The position numbers were made by a program, and so were the translations under genes. A stretch of 64,000 nt of DNA from Trebonia sp963774945 (GTDB lineage: Bacteria > Actinomycetota > Actinomycetes > Streptosporangiales > Streptosporangiaceae). Of this stretch, positions 9,152-17,769 are shown piece by piece. The first letter of the stretch is position 1, and each line of letters begins with the position of its first letter. The stretch lies in assembly GCA_963774945.1 (NCBI GenBank), contig CAVZHA010000015.1:1520022-1584021 (forward strand), given 5' to 3'. A model generated the notes under the pieces. The model saw only the letters and a list, made by a program, of their open reading frames with translations, searched no databases and was not told the DNA's origin.

Positions 9152-9175
9152 GGGAGCCAGCCTCTATAGGCCCCC
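9152..9175 (-). promoter_or_regulatory. leuA leader hairpin overlapping the leader-peptide stop
   Basis: In the transcript, GGGGGCC (9175-9169) can pair with GGCTCCC (9158-9152), one G-U pair included, across a 10-base loop. The left arm and loop contain the last leader codons and the TAG stop. Ribosome stalling at the upstream Leu codons would leave this hairpin free to form, while a ribosome reaching the stop would melt it. Confidence 0.5.
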
Positions 9176-9226
9176 GCCGCGGCCGCTAAGGAGGAGCAGC
9201 TCGTACGACATATCAAGCAAGAGCAT
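9164..9226 (-). CDS. leucine-rich leader peptide of leuA
   Basis: A 20-codon open frame, MLLLDMSYELLLLSGRGGGL then TAG, ends about 90 bases upstream of the leuA start. Eight of twenty residues are Leu, in runs of three and four, encoded by mixed codons (CTC, TTG, CTT, CTG, CTA), two of them rare in such a GC-rich genome (CTT, CTA). No clear Shine-Dalgarno precedes the first ATG, so it may be leaderless or weakly translated; a second in-frame ATG is codon 6. Leucine-rich leaders before leuA are known in actinobacteria as attenuation devices. Assignment here is by content and position. Confidence 0.75.
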   Translation of the reverse strand: MLLLDMSYELLLLSGRGGGL

Positions 9227-9351
9227 AGCAGCCCGAACGGTCGCGTGGCTTCGCATACCCGTCCCACGACTCGCTCGCAGCGGCGAGACCTGGTGGTGCG
9301 GGAGGCCTGCAACCGCTCAGCAGCGGGCCAAAAGAAGTGGCGCGGCGGGGG

Positions 9352-9367
9352 ACGGCGAGGTTAGCTG
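9352..9367 (+). promoter_or_regulatory. putative leaderless promoter of first GNAT gene
   Basis: ACGGCGAGGTTAG (9352-9364) is identical to 10461-10473 before the second GNAT gene. TAGCTG at 9362-9367 is six bases before the ATG at 9374, the spacing expected for a -10 element of a leaderless transcript. No Shine-Dalgarno is present at normal spacing. Confidence 0.4.
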
Positions 9368-9373
9368 GAACGT

Positions 9374-10373
9374 ATGCGCATCGTACGCGGGGACGCACTG
9401 GACCGGACGACGACTCAGGCGTGCTTCGAGGTATTGCGGGCGGCGGCCGAGGTCGACGACCCGCACGGGCCGCCGTGGTCGCTGCGGCGGCTGCGGGGCT
9501 GGATGGAGCACCCGACCGACCCGAGCCGAGCTGTGGATCGCGGCCGACGAGACAACCGGCGCGTGCCACGGCTGCTACTGGCTGGTGCTGCCCGAGCGGG
9601 AGAACCGAGACCGGGCCACCTCTGGGTCAACGTGCGTCCGTCGTCGCGGCGCCGCGGGATCGGCACCGCGCTGCTCCGGCACGCCGCCGGCCGGGCCGCC
9701 GCCGGCGGCCGGTCGGTGCTCGTCAGCGGAACGCTCCAGGGCTCGGCCGGAGCGCGCGTTCGCCACCCGGGCCGGCGCGACCGCCGGGCTGGTCGACGCC
9801 CGGCGGGTGCTCGAGCTCGGCCAGATCCCGGCCGGCCGGGTCGCGCAGCTGCGCGAGCAGGCCGCCCGCGCGGCGGCCGGGTACTCGCTGGTGTCCTGGG
9901 ACGGCCGCACCCCCGACGAGTACCTGGCGCGGTACGCCGAGCTGGAGAACGCGATGGGGGACGCGCCGCACGACGCCGGCGAGGAGCACGCGGTCTGGGA
10001 CGCCGACCGGGTCCGGGAGCAGATCGACGACATCCGCGAGCGGCAGGGCAGGCACGTGTACACGCTGGCGGCGCTGCACGACGCGAGCGGCGAGATGGCG
10101 GCGGTGACCTCGGTCGAGCCCGACCGGGACTTTCCCGAGTGGGGGCACCAGCAGATCACGGCGGTGACCCGCAAGCACCGCGGGCACCGGCTCGGGCTGC
10201 TGGTCAAGGCGGCGATGCTCGACTGGCTGGCGACGGCCGAGCCGGGGATCGAGCGCATCGTGACCTATAACGCCGCTGCCAACGATCACATGATCGCGAT
10301 CAACGAGCAGCTCGGCTACCAGCTCCTCGAGCCGCTTGAGCAGTCCTACGAGCTGGCCGTCGCGGACGCGTGA
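9374..10373 (+). pseudogene. GNAT N-acetyltransferase, broken by three frameshifts
   Basis: Paralogue of the intact gene at 10483-11481, about 75-80% alike. It begins MRIVRGDALDRTTTQACFE and ends EQSYELAVADA. Comparing bases with the intact copy shows a one-base insertion near 9525, a one-base deletion near 9625 and a one-base insertion near 9765, so the frame runs 2-3-2-3. The protein would have two GNAT domains, the first with the acetyl-CoA loop RRRGIGTALL and the second ending HRGHRLGLLVK...NEQLGYQ, as in mycothiol-synthase-like acetyltransferases. Three indels in a gene otherwise free of internal stops suggest read errors as much as decay. Substrate unknown. Confidence 0.75.
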
Positions 10374-10460
10374 CCCCGCCGCCGCGCTGACGTCAGCGCC
10401 GTCGCGATCGCTGCTTGCGCACCGCTCGGTACGGAAAAAAATGAGTCGCGCCGGGCGCGC

Positions 10461-10476
10461 ACGGCGAGGTTAGGTA
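10461..10476 (+). promoter_or_regulatory. putative leaderless promoter of second GNAT gene
   Basis: The 13-mer ACGGCGAGGTTAG recurs here, and TAGGTA (10471-10476) lies six bases before the ATG at 10483. The pattern matches the first paralogue and loosely the third (GAGGTTGGCTT before 12400). Confidence 0.4.
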
Positions 10477-10482
10477 GACGGC

Positions 10483-11481
10483 ATGCTGATTGTGCGAGGG
10501 GACCCATCGGACCGGGCGACGACCTCGGCCTGCTTCGAGATCGTGCGGGCGGCGGACGCGGTCGACGACCCCGACGGGCCGCCGTGGTCGCTGACCCGGC
10601 TGCGGGGCTGGCTCGAGTACCCGAACGACCCGACCGAGATCTGGCTCGCGGTCGACGAGACGACCGGCGAGCACCAGGGGTGGTGCTTCCTCAGGCTGCC
10701 CCAGCGGGAGAACCGCGACCGGGTCAACATCTCCTTGGACGTGCTGCCGTCGGCGCGCCGCCGCGGAATCGGAACCGCGCTGCTCCGGCACGCGGCCGAG
10801 CGCGCGGCCGCGAACGGCCGGTCGGTGCTCGCCGGCGGGACGTTCCAGAACTCGGCCGGAGCGGCGTTCGCCGAGCGCGTCGGCGCGACCGCCGGGCTGG
10901 TCGAGGCGCGGCGGGTGCTCTCGCTCGGCCGGATCCCGGCCGGGCGGATCAACCAGCTGCGCGAGCAGGCCGCTCGCGCGGCGGCCGGGTACTCGCTGGT
11001 GTCCTGGGACGGCCGCACCCCCGACGAGTACCTGGCCCGGTGCGCCGAGGTCGAGAACGCGATGGCGGACGCGCCGCACGACGCCGGCGAGGAGCCCGAG
11101 GTCTGGGACGCCGACCGCTACCGGGAGCAGATCGACGACCTGCGGGAGAAGCGCGGCAGGCACGTCTACACGCTGGCGGCGCTGCACGACGCCAGCGGCG
11201 AGATGGCGGCGGTGACGGCGGTCGAGGCCGACCGGGACAATCCCGAGTGGGGGCACCAGCAGCTCACCGCGGTGATCCGCAAGCACCGCGGGCACCGGCT
11301 GGGGCTGCTGGTCAAGGTGGCGATGCTCGACTGGCTGGCGACGGCCGAGCCGCAGCTCGAGCACATCGTGACCGGGAACGCGGCCGTCAACCAGCACATG
11401 ATCGCGATCAACGAGCAGCTCGGCTACCAGCTCCTCGAGCCGGCCGAGCAGTCCTGGGAGATAGCGGTCGCGGACCTCTGA
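10483..11481 (+). CDS. double-domain GNAT N-acetyltransferase
   Basis: An intact protein of 332 residues with two GNAT folds. Domain one (about 1-150) carries the acetyl-CoA pyrophosphate loop RRRGIGTALLRHAAERAA. Domain two (about 165-332) carries KHRGHRLGLLVKVAM and the terminal NEQLGYQLLEP strand. This two-domain layout resembles MshD-type acetyltransferases, but a true mshD assignment is not supported because three local paralogues exist and mshD is usually single. The reaction would be acetyl-CoA-dependent N-acetylation of a small amine. The start is fixed by alignment with its paralogue and a shared upstream 13-mer. Confidence 0.88.
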   Translation: MLIVRGDPSDRATTSACFEIVRAADAVDDPDGPPWSLTRLRGWLEYPNDPTEIWLAVDETTGEHQGWCFLRLPQRENRDRVNISLDVLPSARRRGIGTALLRHAAERAAANGRSVLAGGTFQNSAGAAFAERVGATAGLVEARRVLSLGRIPAGRINQLREQAARAAAGYSLVSWDGRTPDEYLARCAEVENAMADAPHDAGEEPEVWDADRYREQIDDLREKRGRHVYTLAALHDASGEMAAVTAVEADRDNPEWGHQQLTAVIRKHRGHRLGLLVKVAMLDWLATAEPQLEHIVTGNAAVNQHMIAINEQLGYQLLEPAEQSWEIAVADL

Positions 11482-11571
11482 CGACCGCCCGAGCTAGCTG
11501 TCGTCCGGTCGACGCGGGCCGATATCGTGGCGGTTTTTGCCATCGGCCCGCGGCGGCCGGACATCGGGGGG

Positions 11572-12216
11572 TTACCGGGGGGTCGTCCCCCCGGGAGATA
11601 ACAGTCCGGCGTTCTGCTCGGTGAGGGCGACCACGCCGATGGCCTGGGCCTGGGTCATGCCCAGGGCGGCCGCCAGGTGACCGGTGGCGGCGCGCTCGGC
11701 CGGGGTCAGCGGGCCGTCCGCGAGGGCGATCCTGATCGCCTCGGCCAGGTACCACTCCCTGGCCTCGACCTGGAGCTGGCTGCCGAAGGCGGCGATCTTG
11801 GGTCCCTCGCCGTCGGCCGGCTCGGCCAGGTCGGCGTCGAGCGCGGCCTCGTCGTAGCCGCGCTCCCCGGTCCCGGCCACGGCCTCGATCGCACGGCGGC
11901 GGGCGAGCCTGCTGTCCGGGTCGCCGACCCGGAGCATGGCGACGACCAGGGCGCGCATCCCGGCGGCGAGCGAGAGCTGCAGCGCCGCCGTGGTCGGGAG
12001 CTTGAGCACCTCGGTGACGTACCTGGTCTTGCAGGTCATGCACTGGACGTGCTCGCCGGTCTTGGTCAGCGGGATCAGCGGGATGAAGAACACGGTGATG
12101 AACCGCCGTCCCGACCGGTGCCGGTACCCGCGGTCGCCGCCGCAGCGACGGCAGAAGAACTCGCCCTTCCCGAGCGTCCGGTAGACGACGCGCAGGCCCC
12201 AGATAAAAATGAGCAT
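11572..12216 (-). CDS. zinc-ribbon protein with TerB-like C-terminal domain
   Basis: A 214-residue protein. The start is ATG 12214-12216 (MLIFIWGLRVVYRTLGKG), with AAGGACGG just upstream; the open frame continues further but without ribosome site. The N-terminal zinc ribbon has FFCRRCGG and VQCMTCKTRY, spaced about 38 residues, around a hydrophobic ITVFFIPLIPL strand. The C-terminal part (about 80-200) has the helical TerB/tellurite-resistance-like pattern, with ADGPLTPAERAATGHLAAALGM. The last codons form a hairpin CCGGGGGG-loop-CCCCCCGG (11575-11594), which may also serve as a terminator between the convergent genes. Function unknown. Confidence 0.75.
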   Translation of the reverse strand: MLIFIWGLRVVYRTLGKGEFFCRRCGGDRGYRHRSGRRFITVFFIPLIPLTKTGEHVQCMTCKTRYVTEVLKLPTTAALQLSLAAGMRALVVAMLRVGDPDSRLARRRAIEAVAGTGERGYDEAALDADLAEPADGEGPKIAAFGSQLQVEAREWYLAEAIRIALADGPLTPAERAATGHLAAALGMTQAQAIGVVALTEQNAGLLSPGGTTPR

Positions 12217-12399
12217 GTCCGTCCTTCGGTGCGAGGTGTCCCGGCCGCTTAGCGTACCGCGTGACGTGGCGCGACGGGATCTGAGATATACGGATATTAG
12301 TGGCATTCAGGTCGGAAACTCGGTCGTTAATCGAAAAATTAATCTATAGTTCGGGCTAAATGGGATGCGCTTCACCCGGCAATGAGGTTGGCTTGACTG

Positions 12400-13415
12400 A
12401 TGCGCATCGAACGGTGGGATCCGGCGGACGAGACGACCGCTGCGGCCTGTTATCAGGTGCACCGGGCGGCCCACCTGGCCGATGAGGCCGACGATCCGCC
12501 GTTCTCGGCCGGGACCTTCGGCCTCTACCTTCGGGAGGGGTTCGACAAGACGCCGGGCGAGGTCTGGTTCGCCGTTGACGACGCGGCCGGGGTCGTCGGC
12601 TACTACCGGATGCAGCTGTGGGACCTCGAGAACCTCGACCGCGCCTTTGGCGGCCCGATTGTCCACCCGGCGGCGCGACGCCGTGGTTACGGACGCGCCC
12701 TGCTCCGCCACGAGGCGGCGCGGGCGGCCGCGAACGGGCGGTCGGTGCTGAGCGGCCACGTGGTCACCGGATCGGCCGGGGAGGCGTTCGCCGCGGCGGC
12801 CGGAGCGACGCCGGGGCTGGTGGACGTCCGGCGGGTGCAGTGCCTGGCCAAGATCGAGGCGGGGAAGGTCGCCGAGCTGCGCGCTGTCGGCGGCGCGCGC
12901 GGCGGCCGGGTACTCGCTGGTCAGCTGGACCGGGGACGTCCCCGAGGAGTACCTCGGCCCGCTGGCGCACGTGATCAACGCCTTCGAGGACGCGCCCAGG
13001 GGCGAGAACGTCGAGCCCGAGGCGTGGGACGCCGACCGGGTCCGGGAGCGCACCGGCGCCCACGTCCGGGCCGGACTGCTGCGCAACCACAGCGTCGCGG
13101 CGCTGCACGACGCGACCGGCGAGATGGCCGCCTACACCGGGGTGATCGTCGATCCCGAGGCCCCGAGCTGGGGATTCCAGGAGCTCACGGCGGTGACGCG
13201 GGCAACATCGCGGGCACCGGCTGGGGCTGCTGGTGAAAACCGCCATGCTGGAGCTGCTGGCCGAGGTCGAGCCGCAGGTCGAGCTGGTCATGACCAGCAA
13301 CGCGGCCGCCAATGACCACATGATCGCGGTCAACGAGCAGCTCGGCTACGAGGTGGCCGGGCCGGGCTGGCGCTTCTACGAGGCGCCGGTCGCGGAGCTG
13401 CTCGGTCAGTCGTAG
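12400..13415 (+). pseudogene. GNAT N-acetyltransferase, third paralogue, two frameshifts
   Basis: Begins MRIERWDPADETTAAACYQ and ends with GQS. It shares the double-GNAT layout and the motifs RRRGYGRALLRHEAARAA and NEQLGYEV with the paralogues at 9374 and 10483. The reading frame changes near 12890 (after AELRA) and near 13205 (after ELTAVTR), where the sequence has one base more than the intact paralogue. All segments are otherwise open and conserved. It is more divergent than the other two copies. Upstream DNA (12307-12399) is AT-rich, with TTAAT/ATTAA around 12335, and probably carries its promoter. Confidence 0.7.
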
Positions 13416-13464
13416 CGCCCGGTCAGTCGCAGAACGGTCAGTCGCAGAACGGTCAGTCGTAGAA
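13403..13464. repeat. 15-bp direct repeats across two convergent stop codons
   Basis: CGGTCAGTCG starts at 13403, 13420, 13435 and 13450 (spacing 17, 15, 15). The first copy holds the GNAT stop (GGT CAG TCG TAG) and the last holds the era stop on the other strand, so the repeat fills the whole gap between the convergent genes. Confidence 0.8.
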
Positions 13465-14430
13465 ACCGAGGCGGCGCAGGTACTTGGGGTTGCGCTGCCA
13501 GTCCTTGGCGATCCTGACGTGCAGGTCGAGGTAGACCCGCGAGCCGAGCAGCGCCTCGATCTGGCGGCGGGCCCGGCTGCCGACGTCCTTCAGCCGCTCG
13601 CCCTTGGTGCCGATCACGATCGCCTTCTGGCTCGGCCGCTCGACGTAGATCTCGGCGTACACGTCGAACAGGTCGGGCTGACCCTCGCGCGGGCCCATCT
13701 CCTCGACCAGCACCGCGATCGAGTGCGGGAGCTCGTCCCGGACCCCCTCGAGGGCGGCCTCGCGGATCAGCTCGGCCACCATGATCTGCTCGGGCTCGTC
13801 GGTCAGGTCGCCGTCGGGGTACAGCGGCGGCCCCTCCGGCAGATGGCTCACCATGACGTCGATCAGGGCGTCGAGCTGGTAGCCGGCCACGGCCGAGACC
13901 GGGATCACGTCGGCCCAGTCACCCAGCTGGCTGACCGCGAGCAGCTGCTCGGCGATCCGGGTCTGCGAGGCCTGGTCGGTCTTGGTGACGATGGCGACGA
14001 CCGGCGTGTTCTTCAGCCCGGCGAGCTCGCGGGCGAGGTACTTGTCGCCCGGTCCGACGTCGTCCGGGGCGGGGACGCAGAACCCGACCAGGTCGACCTC
14101 GGTCAGGGTGGAGCGGACGAGGCTGTCGAGCCGTTCGCCAAGCAGCGTCTTCGGGCGGTGCAGGCCCGGGGTGTCGAGGATGACGAGCTGCGCGTCGGGG
14201 CGGTGGACGATGCCGCGGATCACCCGGCGGGTCGTCTGCGGGCGGTCGCTGGTGATCGCGACCTTGGCCCCGACGAGCGCGTTGGTCAGGGTCGACTTGC
14301 CGACGTTGGGACGGCCGACCAGGCACGCGAAGCCCGATCTGAATACGGGCTCGGCCGACGCGGCGGCCGACGGCGCGCCGGTCTTCCTGGCACGCCCGGC
14401 CTTCTTCTCGGTCACTCGCGGCGGGCTCAT
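13453..14430 (-). CDS. era: GTPase Era
   Basis: A 325-residue ribosome-assembly GTPase that binds the 16S rRNA 3' end. The start chosen is ATG 14428-14430 (MSPPRVTEKK); the open frame upstream overlaps the divergent Nudix gene. GTPase motifs are G1 GRPNVGKST, G3 DTPG and G4 TKTD, with SAV for G5. The switch region shows TTRRVIRGIV. A C-terminal KH domain includes VIGTKGERLKDVGSRARRQIEALL and the ending RNPKYLRRLGFYD. Residues 1-40 are a basic low-complexity extension. Transcribed leftward, divergent from the Nudix gene across 43 bases. Confidence 0.95.
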   Translation of the reverse strand: MSPPRVTEKKAGRARKTGAPSAAASAEPVFRSGFACLVGRPNVGKSTLTNALVGAKVAITSDRPQTTRRVIRGIVHRPDAQLVILDTPGLHRPKTLLGERLDSLVRSTLTEVDLVGFCVPAPDDVGPGDKYLARELAGLKNTPVVAIVTKTDQASQTRIAEQLLAVSQLGDWADVIPVSAVAGYQLDALIDVMVSHLPEGPPLYPDGDLTDEPEQIMVAELIREAALEGVRDELPHSIAVLVEEMGPREGQPDLFDVYAEIYVERPSQKAIVIGTKGERLKDVGSRARRQIEALLGSRVYLDLHVRIAKDWQRNPKYLRRLGFYD

Positions 14431-14473
14431 TATTAGATTGTCCCGCATTCCGGTGACCGCTACCGTCGTTGGC

Positions 14474-14968
14474 ATGGCTGAGACCCCCGTATTCCGGCCG
14501 ACTGCGCGTTTGCTGGTCGTCGACCCGGACGAGCGGGTGCTGCTGTTCAGCTCGGCCGACGGGGCCGGGGGAACCTGGTGGTTCACCCCGGGCGGCGGAG
14601 TCCACCGGGGCGAGAGCGTCACGCAGGCGGCTGTGCGCGAACTGTCGGAGGAGACCGGGTTCGCCTGCGCCGAGGACGAGCTCGGCCCGGTCGTCGCTAC
14701 ATCGTCGGCGCTATGGAAGGGCGATCACGACGGGACGCTGTTCCTCGGCGCCCACTCGTTCTTCTTCCTGCGGGTTCCGCAGCCGGTGATCGACACCGAC
14801 GGGCAGGAGGAGTTCGAGCGGACGTTCATCACCGGGCATCGCTGGTGGACGCTGGACGAGCTCAGGGAGACCACCGACGACGTCCGGCCGCACGCCCTGG
14901 GCGTCCTGCTCGAGCGGCTCATGCGCGGCGGTATCCCCGTCCGCCCCATCCGCCTCGCCCGCGGCTGA
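14474..14968 (+). CDS. Nudix hydrolase
   Basis: A 164-residue protein from ATG 14474. It carries a complete Nudix box, GGGVHRGES followed by AVRELSEETGF, which binds Mg2+ and cleaves nucleoside diphosphate derivatives. The N-terminal strand (TARLLVVDPDERVLLFSS) and a C-terminal TGHRWWTLDELRET are typical of the family. Specific substrate unknown; a housecleaning NTP or NDP-sugar hydrolase is likely. Divergent from era, with no shared operon. Confidence 0.9.
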   Translation: MAETPVFRPTARLLVVDPDERVLLFSSADGAGGTWWFTPGGGVHRGESVTQAAVRELSEETGFACAEDELGPVVATSSALWKGDHDGTLFLGAHSFFFLRVPQPVIDTDGQEEFERTFITGHRWWTLDELRETTDDVRPHALGVLLERLMRGGIPVRPIRLARG

Positions 14969-14978
14969 GGCGGATGGG
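14945..14978 (+). terminator. hairpin over the Nudix gene stop codon
   Basis: CCCATCCGCCTC (14945-14956) pairs perfectly with GAGGCGGATGGG (14967-14978), loop ten bases. The TGA at 14966-14968 lies at the foot of the right arm. There is no T-run. Confidence 0.5.
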
Positions 14979-14990
14979 CTCGAGGGAGTG

Positions 14991-15038
14991 CCAAATGCGC
15001 ATTTGGGCTCACTCTTGCCGGCCCAAAAGCGCACTTGG
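14991..15038. repeat. REP-like hairpin element, copy 1
   Basis: An 18-base left arm (14991-15008, CCAAATGCGCATTTGGGC) pairs with 15021-15038 with two imperfect positions, leaving a 12-base loop TCACTCTTGCCG. The same element recurs at 45673-45747 with an identical loop, so it is a dispersed family rather than a simple terminator. Confidence 0.75.
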
Positions 15039-15297
15039 CTCGCGGAGAGGTGGGGCGCGGAGAGGTGGGGCGGAGGGGGGCGGCTCGCGGAGGGGGGCGG
15101 CCCGCGGAGAGGCGGGGCGGAGAGGCGCGGCTCGCGGAGAGGCGGGGCGGAGGGGCGCGGCTCGCGGAGGGGGGACGGCTTGCGGAGAGGCGCGGCCTGC
15201 GGAGAGGCGGGGCGGAGGGGGGTGGCTCGCGGAGAGGCGGGGCGGAGGCCGCTGGGGCGGAGGGGAGAGGGGGTCGTTGGGGGGCGGGGGTGGGGGT
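15039..15297. repeat. purine-rich minisatellite
   Basis: Irregular copies of CTCGCGGAGAGGCGGGGCGG and shortened variants run from 15039 to about 15297 between convergent genes. Strong G-over-C skew makes all frames open on the + strand. No gene is supported. Confidence 0.7.
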
Positions 15298-15649
15298 TTA
15301 GGGGAGCAGGGTGGCGCGGAGGGTGCCGTCGGGGGTGGCGTGGAAGACGGGGGCGGTGGGGCCTAGGTCGCGGACCGCGGCCAGGTCGCCTGGGTCGGGG
15401 TCGGAGTCGCTGACCAGGGCGGCCGCCTCGAGGCTTTCCGCACCGCTGGAGACTGCCATCGCCACGGCCAGGCGGAGCGCGGACAGCCGGAGCGACGGCA
15501 GCGCCACGGCGGCGGCGGTGTAGGTGCGGCCGGTCTCGTCGCGGACGGCCGCGCCCTCGGACGCGGCCACGCGGGCCCGGGTCGATCGCGCCAGCGTGAT
15601 GATCTTCTGATCCTCCGCGTCGAGCGCGTCTAGCTGTCACTTCGCTCAC
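15298..15649 (-). pseudogene. cytidine deaminase-like protein, one frameshift
   Basis: The clear part (15298-15570 frame) reads AASEGAAVRDETGRTYTAAAV through SLEAAALVSDSDP to ATPDGTLRATLLP. This matches the small protein annotated as cytidine deaminase between era and the CBS protein in Streptomyces. Its N-terminus lies in the next frame from GTG 15649 (SEVTA). Removing one base near 15630 joins it to DALDAEDQKIITLARSTRARV. The canonical zinc ligands (C/HAE and PCxxC) are not visible, so deaminase activity is doubtful. About 116 residues if repaired. Confidence 0.65.
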
Positions 15650-15907
15650 GGGAAGCAGTGTAGTGAGGCCGCCGGGGGCGCAGAAGAGCCGGGCAGCCGC
15701 GGGCAGGCCGGACGAGTCCGGCCAGGCCCTGACATATCAGGAATGCCGGGGCGCGCCGACGGGCGCCGGGCGGCGAGGTTGCGCGGTCGATTACGGGCGC
15801 TTTCCCTGGCCCGCTAATTCCCTCTTGTCACACTAGCCACGGAGGGCGGGACAACGTGTGGCATTACGTGGGACCAGGGACCGTTCGAGATGACGGATTT
15901 GAATTTC
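15650..15907. other. gene-free stretch with small inverted repeats and the 3'-end motif
   Basis: It holds a small palindrome CCTGA-cata-TCAGG (15728-15741), GGAATGCCGGGG at about 15741, and the motif GGACCGTTCGAGAT at 15878-15891, 17 bases after the CBS-protein stop codon on the minus strand. No open frame here looks coding. Confidence 0.5.
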
Positions 15908-17114
15908 TTAGTCTTTTTCTGTTCTTTCGGGAACGCGCTCGATGAGCACGGTGCCGAGCCGGTTGCGGCGGCCGGCCACGTTCTCGGCGGTCAGGTGCAG
16001 GTCGGCCACCGTCGCCTCGGAGCCGGCGATGGGGACCCGGCCGAGCTCGTGGGCGAGCAGGCCGCCCACGGTCTCCACGTCCTCGGCCTCGACGGTGACG
16101 CCGAACAGCTCCTCGAGCTCGGTCACCGGGAGCCGGGCGGTCACCCGGGCGGTGCCGGGGCCGAGCCACTCGACCGGGGCGCGCTCGTTGTCGTACTCGT
16201 CGGCGATCTCCCCGACGATCTCCTCGAGGATGTCCTCGATCGTCACCAGGCCGGCCGTGCCGCCGTACTCGTCGATGACGATCGCCACGTGGATCCGCAT
16301 CACCTGCATCTGCCGGAGCAGCTCGTCGACCGGCTTGGACTCGGGGACGTAGGTGGCAGGGCGCATGATCGTGTCGACCCGCTCGGTGTGCTCCGCCCCC
16401 GGGTGCTCGTGGTCCCACGCGACCATGTCCTTGAGGTAGCCGATGCCGACCACGTCGTCGGTGTTCTCGCCGGTCACCGGGATGCGGGAGAACCCGCTGC
16501 GGAGCGCGAGGGAGAGCGCCTGGCCGACGGTCTTGTCGTGCTCGATGAAGACCATGTCGGTCCGCGGGACCATCACCTCGCGCACGATCGTGTCGCCGAG
16601 CTCGAAGACCGAGCGGACCATCTCGCGTTCGCCGGGCTCGATTTCGTCCTGGGACTCGATGTAGTCGACCAGATCGTCCACGCCGGGGCGGCCGTTGAGC
16701 TCGGGGTCGCCGCCGTGGCCGCCGAACGGGAGCGCGCCCGCGACCGCGTCGAGCGCCCGGGCGACCGGGCCGAGGGGGCTGAGCAGGCGGTTCGCGGTCC
16801 GGGCGACCCGCTCCGCGCGGCGCCTGCCCATCGCCCGCGGGCCGACCCCGATCAGCGCGTACCTGGCCAGCAGGAGCAGCTCCGGCCGAGGGCAGGAAGA
16901 CCTGCCAGCCGCCGCCGAGCCAGTGCCCGAACGCGAGCGTGACCAGGACGGCGGCCGAGATCTCGGCGCACACCCGGAGCAGCGTGAGCAGGCTGCCGTG
17001 CCGGTCAAGCGCGTCCGAGTCGACCCGGGCGAGGGCCGTCTGCGCGCCTGCGCACCAGCCGGCGATCACGATCAGCACGACGGCGAGGACCAGCAGCCAG
17101 GCGGCGGCGGACAT
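15908..17114 (-). pseudogene. CNNM/CorC-type membrane protein with CBS domains, one frameshift
   Basis: The N-terminus from ATG 17114 (MSAAAWLLVLAVVLIVIAGW) gives the membrane (CNNM/DUF21) segment. Near 16884 the frame changes, and the rest (ELLLLARYALIGVGPR onward, stop at 15908) contains two CBS motifs, with REVMVPRTDMVFIEHD and DTIMRPATYVPESKPV. A C-terminal CorC_HlyC transporter-associated domain follows (ERAPVEWLGPGTARVTARL). Dropping one base in the GGCCGGAG context restores about 400 residues. The family is linked to Mg2+/Co2+ handling; the hemolysin name is historical. It sits directly downstream of ybeY, as in Streptomyces. Confidence 0.8.
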
Positions 17115-17769
17115 AAGGCGGGACCTTCCGGTCCTTCCCCGGACTCCGGCGGCCCGGCGGCTGCCTCGTCGGCGGCTGCCTCGTCGGCGGCGGCCTGGTC
17201 GGCTGCCTTGTCTGCCTTGTCGCCTTGTTGGCGTTGTCGGCTTCGCGAGCTTCGCCTGCCTTGTCGGCAGCGGGCGGCCGCCTGGCGGCCGACTCGGCCC
17301 GCCAGTCGCGGAGCAGCTCGTTCTGGAGGCCGAACATCTCGGCTTCCTCTTCCGGGTCGGCGTGGTCGTAGCCGAGCAGGTGCAGGACGCCGTGTACCGT
17401 CAGCAGCTCGAGCTCGGCCTGGGTGGACTGGCCGTGCTGCCTGGCCTGGACGGCCGCGACCTGGGGGCAGAGCACCACGTCGCCGAGCAGGACGGGCTCC
17501 GCCTCGTCGCCGTCGCGCCCCCTGGACCGGTTCGGGCCCGCCATCGAGTGCGGGCGCAGCTCGTCCATCGGGAACGAGAGCACGTCGGTCGGGCCGGGCT
17601 CGTCCATCCACTTCTCGTGCAGGTTGGTCATGTGCGCCTCGTCCACCAGCAGCATGGACAGGTCGGCCAGCGGGTGCGTCTCCAGCTGGCCGATCACGTA
17701 CTGCGCGAGCTCGCGGAGCGCGTCCTCGTCCGCCGCCATCCCCGACTCGTTGTTAATCTCGACGCTCAC
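17005..17769 (-). CDS. ybeY: endoribonuclease YbeY
   Basis: A metal-dependent RNase for 16S rRNA 3' maturation and ribosome quality control. The zinc motif HGVLHLLGYDH followed by ADPEEEAEMF is intact at about residues 122-140. The catalytic core ends near LLRDWR (about residue 155). The rest is a low-complexity tail (TRQPPTRQPP repeats) that overruns the next gene's start by 110 bases. A neighbouring frame reads DKADKAADQAAADEAAAD, which looks more like protein, so a frameshift near 17222 probably spoils the tail and the annotated 3' end is uncertain. The start overlaps the phoH stop by four bases (ATGA). Confidence 0.85.
   Translation of the reverse strand: MSVEINNESGMAADEDALRELAQYVIGQLETHPLADLSMLLVDEAHMTNLHEKWMDEPGPTDVLSFPMDELRPHSMAGPNRSRGRDGDEAEPVLLGDVVLCPQVAAVQARQHGQSTQAELELLTVHGVLHLLGYDHADPEEEAEMFGLQNELLRDWRAESAARRPPAADKAGEAREADNANKATRQTRQPTRPPPTRQPPTRQPPGRRSPGKDRKVPPYVRRRLAAGPRRRADRDRRLVRRRADGPRPGRLGRA

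Noticed and set aside
6964..9189. 741-codon + frame opposite leuA
   Set aside because: Antisense shadow of leuA plus the G-rich gap.
10483..11481. Mycothiol synthase (mshD) assignment
   Set aside because: Two-domain GNAT layout fits, but three local paralogues and no mycothiol neighbours make a specific name unsafe.
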